Assembly (NCBI GenBank): GCA_023441105.1
Contig: JAEZQX010000078.1
Span: forward strand, 1 to 9,033
DNA length: 9,033 bases
DNA from: Pseudomonadota bacterium
Lineage (GTDB): Bacteria; Pseudomonadota; Gammaproteobacteria; Burkholderiales; Burkholderiaceae
Direction: 5' to 3'
This document shows positions 6,387 through 9,033 of the stretch, in pieces. The translations under genes were made by a program, and so were the position numbers. How positions within the stretch are numbered: the stretch's first letter is position 1; every line of letters begins with the position of its first letter. The notes beneath the pieces are model-generated. The model searched no databases. It was not told the DNA's origin and was given only the letters and a program-made list of their open reading frames with translations.

Positions 6387-7796
6387 TCAACCGCGGTCGG
6401 GCTGCTCCAGGCGCCGGCGATGGCGGGCGGCCGCGGCCTGCACCTGGCGCGGCGCGGTGCCGCCGACATGGTCGCGCGACGCCACCGATCCTTCCAGGGT
6501 GAGGACGCCCTTCACGTCGTCCTCGATGAGGCTGCTGATGGCGCGCAGCTCGTCGAGCGCGAGGTCGGCGAGATCGATGCCGCGGCCGGCCGCCGAGCGC
6601 ACCGCCTGGGCCACCGCCTCGTGCGCATCGCGAAACGGCATGCCCTTGCGCACCAGGTAGTCGGCGAGATCGGTGGCGGTGGAGAAACCTTCGGCTGCCG
6701 CGACCCGCATGCGCTCCTTGCGTACCTCGATGCCGCCCACCAGGTCGACGAAGATCCGCAGGGTCTGCAGCAGCGTGTCGGCGGTATCGAAGAGCGGCTC
6801 CTTGTCCTCCTGGTTGTCCTTGTTGTAGGCCAGCGGCTGACCTTTCATCAGGGTCAGCAGCGCCACCAGGTGGCCGTTGACGCGACCGGTCTTGCCGCGC
6901 GCGAGCTCCGGCACGTCGGGATTCTTCTTCTGCGGCATGATGGACGAGCCGGTGCAGAAGCGATCCGCCAGGTCGATGAAGCCGACCCGCGGCGACATCC
7001 ACAGCACCAGCTCTTCCGACAGCCGCGAGATGTGCACCATCACGATGCTGGCGGCGGCGCAGAATTCGATGGCGAAATCGCGGTCCGACACGGCATCCAG
7101 CGAATTGCCGCACACGTCGTCGAAGCCGAGGGTGCGCGCCACCCGTTCGCGGTCGATCGGATAGGAGGTGCCCGCCAGGGCGGCGGCGCCGAGCGGCAGC
7201 CGGTTCACCCGCCGCCGGCAGTCGCCGAGGCGCTCCGCGTCGCGGGCCAGCATCTCGACGTAGGCGAGCAGGTGATGGCCGAAGGTCACCGGCTGGGCGA
7301 CCTGCAGGTGGGTGAAGCCGGGAATGATGGTGTCGGCATGGCTTTCGGCCACCGTCACCAGCGCCAGCTGCAGGGCGCGCAGGGCCGCGACCGCCTCGTC
7401 GATCGTCTCGCGCAGCCACAGGCGGATGTCGGTCGCGACCTGGTCGTTGCGCGAGCGGGCCGTGTGCAGCCGCTTGCCGGCATCGCCCACCAACTCGGTC
7501 AGGCGGCGCTCGATGTTGAGGTGCACGTCCTCCAGGTCGACCGACCAGGTGAAGACGCCGTCGCGCACTTCCTGCTCGATGGTGCGAAAGCCGCTGCGGA
7601 TCTGCTCGAGATCGTCGCCGCCGATGATGCCGGCATGCGCCAGCATCTCCGCATGCGCCAGCGAACCCTGGATGTCGACCAGTGCGAGACGCTGGTCGAA
7701 GCCGACCGACGCGGTGTAGCGCTTGACCAACTCGCTGACCGGCTCACTGAAGCGTGCGGACCACGCCTTGTCTTTGTTCCTGAACTGTTCTGTCAT
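6387..7796 (-). CDS. argH: Argininosuccinate lyase
   Basis: A cytoplasmic homotetrameric enzyme of the fumarase/aspartase superfamily. It splits argininosuccinate into arginine and fumarate, the last step of arginine synthesis. The 469-residue product has normal family length and all three conserved superfamily regions: [20 protein letters not shown] (108-127), the TH pair of [12 protein letters not shown] (159-170, catalytic His at 163), and the signature [12 protein letters not shown] (283-294) with its flexible catalytic serine loop. Further family blocks are [17 protein letters not shown] (200-216), [14 protein letters not shown] (324-337) and the C-terminal GGTAPRQV (445-452). The open frame continues upstream on the minus strand but becomes unrelated to the family, so I place the start at [16 protein letters not shown], which matches known ArgH N-termini. 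Only a weak purine-poor leader precedes it. It converges with the TRAP operon and diverges from the sensor kinase gene, an order known from Pseudomonas argH-algZ-algR. Confidence 0.97.
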   Translation of the reverse strand: MTEQFRNKDKAWSARFSEPVSELVKRYTASVGFDQRLALVDIQGSLAHAEMLAHAGIIGGDDLEQIRSGFRTIEQEVRDGVFTWSVDLEDVHLNIERRLTELVGDAGKRLHTARSRNDQVATDIRLWLRETIDEAVAALRALQLALVTVAESHADTIIPGFTHLQVAQPVTFGHHLLAYVEMLARDAERLGDCRRRVNRLPLGAAALAGTSYPIDRERVARTLGFDDVCGNSLDAVSDRDFAIEFCAAASIVMVHISRLSEELVLWMSPRVGFIDLADRFCTGSSIMPQKKNPDVPELARGKTGRVNGHLVALLTLMKGQPLAYNKDNQEDKEPLFDTADTLLQTLRIFVDLVGGIEVRKERMRVAAAEGFSTATDLADYLVRKGMPFRDAHEAVAQAVRSAAGRGIDLADLALDELRAISSLIEDDVKGVLTLEGSVASRDHVGGTAPRQVQAAAARHRRRLEQPDRG

Positions 7797-7799
7797 AAT
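7791..7799 (+). promoter_or_regulatory. Possible extended -10 promoter of the sensor kinase operon
   Basis: TGTCATAAT has the TGn extension plus CATAAT, five of six matches to the -10 consensus. A TTGTCT at 7769-7774 (four of six) lies 19 bp upstream, which is long but tolerable with an extended -10. It predicts transcription starting near 7806. The CAT of this -10 is the complement of the argH start codon. Confidence 0.4.
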
Positions 7800-7808
7800 C
7801 CGCACCCG

Positions 7809-8957
7809 ATGGAGCACGCCAAACCGGAAGGCATAAAGAAAGATTATAAGGAGTCCGATGGTGCGGCCGACCCCGCCGCCCCCGGGAAGGCGCGTCGCCA
7901 GACGGAAGGCGCGCCGGCGCCGCTGATTCCGGACTGCTGCAACATCGGCGTCTGCCTGCGCAGCATCGTCATCCTCAACGGCGCCGCCATCGCGCTGGCC
8001 GTCGCGCTCGCGCCCACCCTCGCTTCGATCTGGCCCCGGCTGCTCGCCATCGCGGTGGTCCTCGAACCGGCGCTGCTGCTGTCGCTCGCGGCCCTGTGCC
8101 TGGCGCGTCGCTGGGCGAACGGCCAGCACCTCAACGTGCAGTGGATCGTGGCGCTGGCCGTCCCGGCGCTGATGACCGGTGCCGTCGCCTGGGGCATCGT
8201 CGAGCTCGACCACCAGGAGGAGGCCGTGCCGGGTCGCGGCCTGTGGATCATCACCCGGGCACTGGCCGCGGCGGTGATCGCCGCCGCCATGTACGAGTAC
8301 TTCCGGCTGCGCGCCCGCGCCTATGCCCCGTCCTTTTCCGAGGCCCGGCTGCAGGCGCTGCAGGCGCGGATCCGCCCGCACTTCCTGTTCAACTCGCTCA
8401 ACACGGTGCTGGGCCTGATCCGTACCGACCCGCGGCTCGCCGAACACACCCTCGAGAACCTCGCCGATCTGTTCCGCGTCTTCATGCGCGACGCCCGCGA
8501 GCTGGTGCCGCTCGACGACGAGGTGATCACCTGCAAGGAATACCTCGCGATCGAGCAGCTGCGGCTGTCCAACCGCCTCAAGGTCGCCTGGGACATCGAC
8601 GAGATGCCCGGCGACGCGCTGCTGCCGTCGCTGCTGCTGCAGCCGCTGCTCGAGAATGCCGTCCATCACGGCATCGAGCCGCGCATGGACGAAGGCCTGC
8701 TGGCGATCCGCATCACCAAGCCCGGCGACCGGGTCCGGGTCGAGATCGACAATCCCCTTTCTGCAACACCGGCGGTGCGATCCGGCAACCAGATGGCCTT
8801 GTCCAACGTGCGGGAGCGTTTGATGCTGCTGTACGATATGGAGGCCGAGCTCAAGACCGGGCCGCAGGGTGATCGCTTCCGGTTGCACCTCGAGTTCCCC
8901 TACCGAAAAGAGAGACGACGCCGAGATGTCAGACGCAACTTCAATCCTGATCGTTGA
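7809..8957 (+). CDS. algZ: LytS/AlgZ-type sensor histidine kinase
   Basis: A membrane sensor kinase of the His_kinase (LytS/FimS/AlgZ) family that should phosphorylate the LytTR-class regulator encoded next. As drawn it has 382 residues. [14 protein letters not shown] (38-51) is followed by membrane helices near 52-70, 78-99, 111-131 and 144-164. The phosphoacceptor region is [24 protein letters not shown] (181-204) with His191. The ATPase N-box is [17 protein letters not shown] (276-292) with Asn283, and an atypical G-box is [14 protein letters not shown] (325-338). The D-box region reads VEIDNPL rather than a glycine-rich motif, as in other AlgZ/FimS proteins. Codons 7809-7857 are AT-rich with poor GC3 bias and coincide with promoter-like DNA, so the real start is probably near 7858, but the ATG there is out of frame. 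The 3' end overlaps the regulator by 32 bp. The symbol rests on family plus synteny with argH; the regulated process is unknown. Confidence 0.88.
   Translation: MEHAKPEGIKKDYKESDGAADPAAPGKARRQTEGAPAPLIPDCCNIGVCLRSIVILNGAAIALAVALAPTLASIWPRLLAIAVVLEPALLLSLAALCLARRWANGQHLNVQWIVALAVPALMTGAVAWGIVELDHQEEAVPGRGLWIITRALAAAVIAAAMYEYFRLRARAYAPSFSEARLQALQARIRPHFLFNSLNTVLGLIRTDPRLAEHTLENLADLFRVFMRDARELVPLDDEVITCKEYLAIEQLRLSNRLKVAWDIDEMPGDALLPSLLLQPLLENAVHHGIEPRMDEGLLAIRITKPGDRVRVEIDNPLSATPAVRSGNQMALSNVRERLMLLYDMEAELKTGPQGDRFRLHLEFPYRKERRRRDVRRNFNPDR
7843..7848 (-). promoter_or_regulatory. Probable -10 box of argH
   Basis: A perfect TATAAT reads on the minus strand inside an unusually AT-rich patch. It predicts a start of transcription near 7836 and a leader of about 40 bases before the argH ATG. 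The best -35 match is TCGGCC at 7865-7870 with a 16-bp spacer, only three matches to TTGACA. Its last base overlaps the kinase-side Shine-Dalgarno (7848-7853) on the other strand. Confidence 0.5.
7848..7853 (+). promoter_or_regulatory. Strong Shine-Dalgarno, AAGGAG, out of frame with the kinase
   Basis: AAGGAG followed 4 bases later by ATG at 7858 (with GTG directly after) is the best ribosome site in this junction. However, the ATG is in the +1 frame relative to the long kinase frame. The kinase frame has no ATG, GTG or TTG between 7812 and the family-like PLIPDCCN segment. The signal therefore either serves a short ORF, or shows that one base or one frameshift is unaccounted for. Confidence 0.6.
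7858..7926 (+). other. Possible 22-codon upstream ORF or true N-terminus of the kinase in another frame
   Basis: From the ATG behind the AAGGAG, the frame encodes [20 protein letters not shown] plus two more Arg and stops at TGA 7924-7926. The stop overlaps the kinase codon CTG at 7923 (L of PLIPD). GC at third positions is high (about 20 of 22). The peptide could be a leader translationally coupled to the kinase. Alternatively it is a fragment of the true kinase N-terminus: one extra base in or near the CCCCCGGG run at 7879-7886 would join it to GKARRQTEG...PLIPDCCN. Confidence 0.35.
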
Positions 8958-9033
8958 CGACGAGCCGCCCGCGCGGGCGCGGCTCAGGGAGGTGCTGGCG
9001 GACCTGGCGCCGGAGTTCCCGCACCGCATCGTC
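8926..9033 (+). CDS. algR: AlgR/LytTR-type response regulator, N-terminal fragment
   Basis: The first 36 residues of a response regulator, cut by the right edge. [20 protein letters not shown] has the beta-1 strand and the acidic pair Asp11-Asp12 of the receiver pocket. The [13 protein letters not shown] wording is typical of AlgR/LytR regulators. The phospho-Asp and the LytTR DNA-binding domain would lie beyond the window, so the output domain is inferred from the kinase partner and gene order. The ATG lies inside the kinase's last codons (32-bp overlap in a different frame), which suggests translational coupling and equal expression. An AAAAGAGAGA run (8907-8916) may serve as a ribosome site. 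In Pseudomonas the homologue AlgR acts with AlgZ on type IV pili and exopolysaccharide; whether that holds here is open. Confidence 0.88.
   Translation, partial: MSDATSILIVDDEPPARARLREVLADLAPEFPHRIV

Noticed and set aside
6420..7808. Plus-strand open frame antisense to argH running directly into the kinase, as if the kinase had an extra 460 residues
   Set aside because: The sequence before about 7809 is the shadow of argH and resembles no domain. The kinase homology begins only near PLIPDCCN.
7797..9029. Minus-strand extension of the argH frame upstream of its ATG, antisense to the kinase
   Set aside because: ArgH homology starts at [16 protein letters not shown]. The upstream translation is unrelated and mirrors the kinase gene.

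Overview
The window is high-GC DNA with a strong G/C preference at third codon positions. It carries housekeeping genes of a proteobacterial type. A dihydrolipoyl dehydrogenase preceded by an Ala/Pro linker, and an argH gene divergent from an AlgZ/AlgR-type two-component pair, both point to Beta- or Gammaproteobacteria. I lean towards a betaproteobacterium such as Rhodocyclales, but the sequence alone does not prove this. I see no insertion sequence, phage gene, CRISPR array, rRNA or tRNA.

Layout from left to right. (1) Bases 2-1465 (+) are the 3' part of lpdA, the E3 of a 2-oxoacid dehydrogenase complex, cut by the left edge. (2) A 40-bp convergent gap holds a strong hairpin. (3) Bases 1506-2831 (-) encode a CNNM/CBS/CorC-HlyC membrane protein. 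(4) About 540 bp (2832-3374) hold no convincing gene, only short palindromes and weak promoter-like motifs. (5) Bases 3375-4331 and 4347-6314 (+) form a two-gene TAXI-type TRAP transporter operon: a secreted solute receptor, then a fused 4TM/12TM permease starting at TTG. (6) A 10-bp tandem repeat fills the convergent gap to argH. (7) Bases 6387-7796 (-) encode argininosuccinate lyase. (8) Divergent from argH is a LytS/AlgZ-type sensor kinase gene (as drawn 7809-8957, +). Its end overlaps by 32 bp the start of a response regulator (8926 to the right edge).

The lpdA product serves central carbon metabolism, argH does the last step of arginine synthesis, and the TRAP pair imports an unidentified, probably organic-anion, solute. 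The order argH / algZ / algR matches the arrangement I know from Pseudomonas, where hemC follows.

The most interesting spot is the short argH/kinase divergent junction (7791-7926). The two putative -10 boxes lie on each other's translation signals, and the only strong Shine-Dalgarno points to an ATG that is out of frame with the kinase. This implies a mis-assigned start, a one-base assembly error or real frameshift, or a short upstream ORF. I found nothing that clearly amounts to a new multi-gene system.
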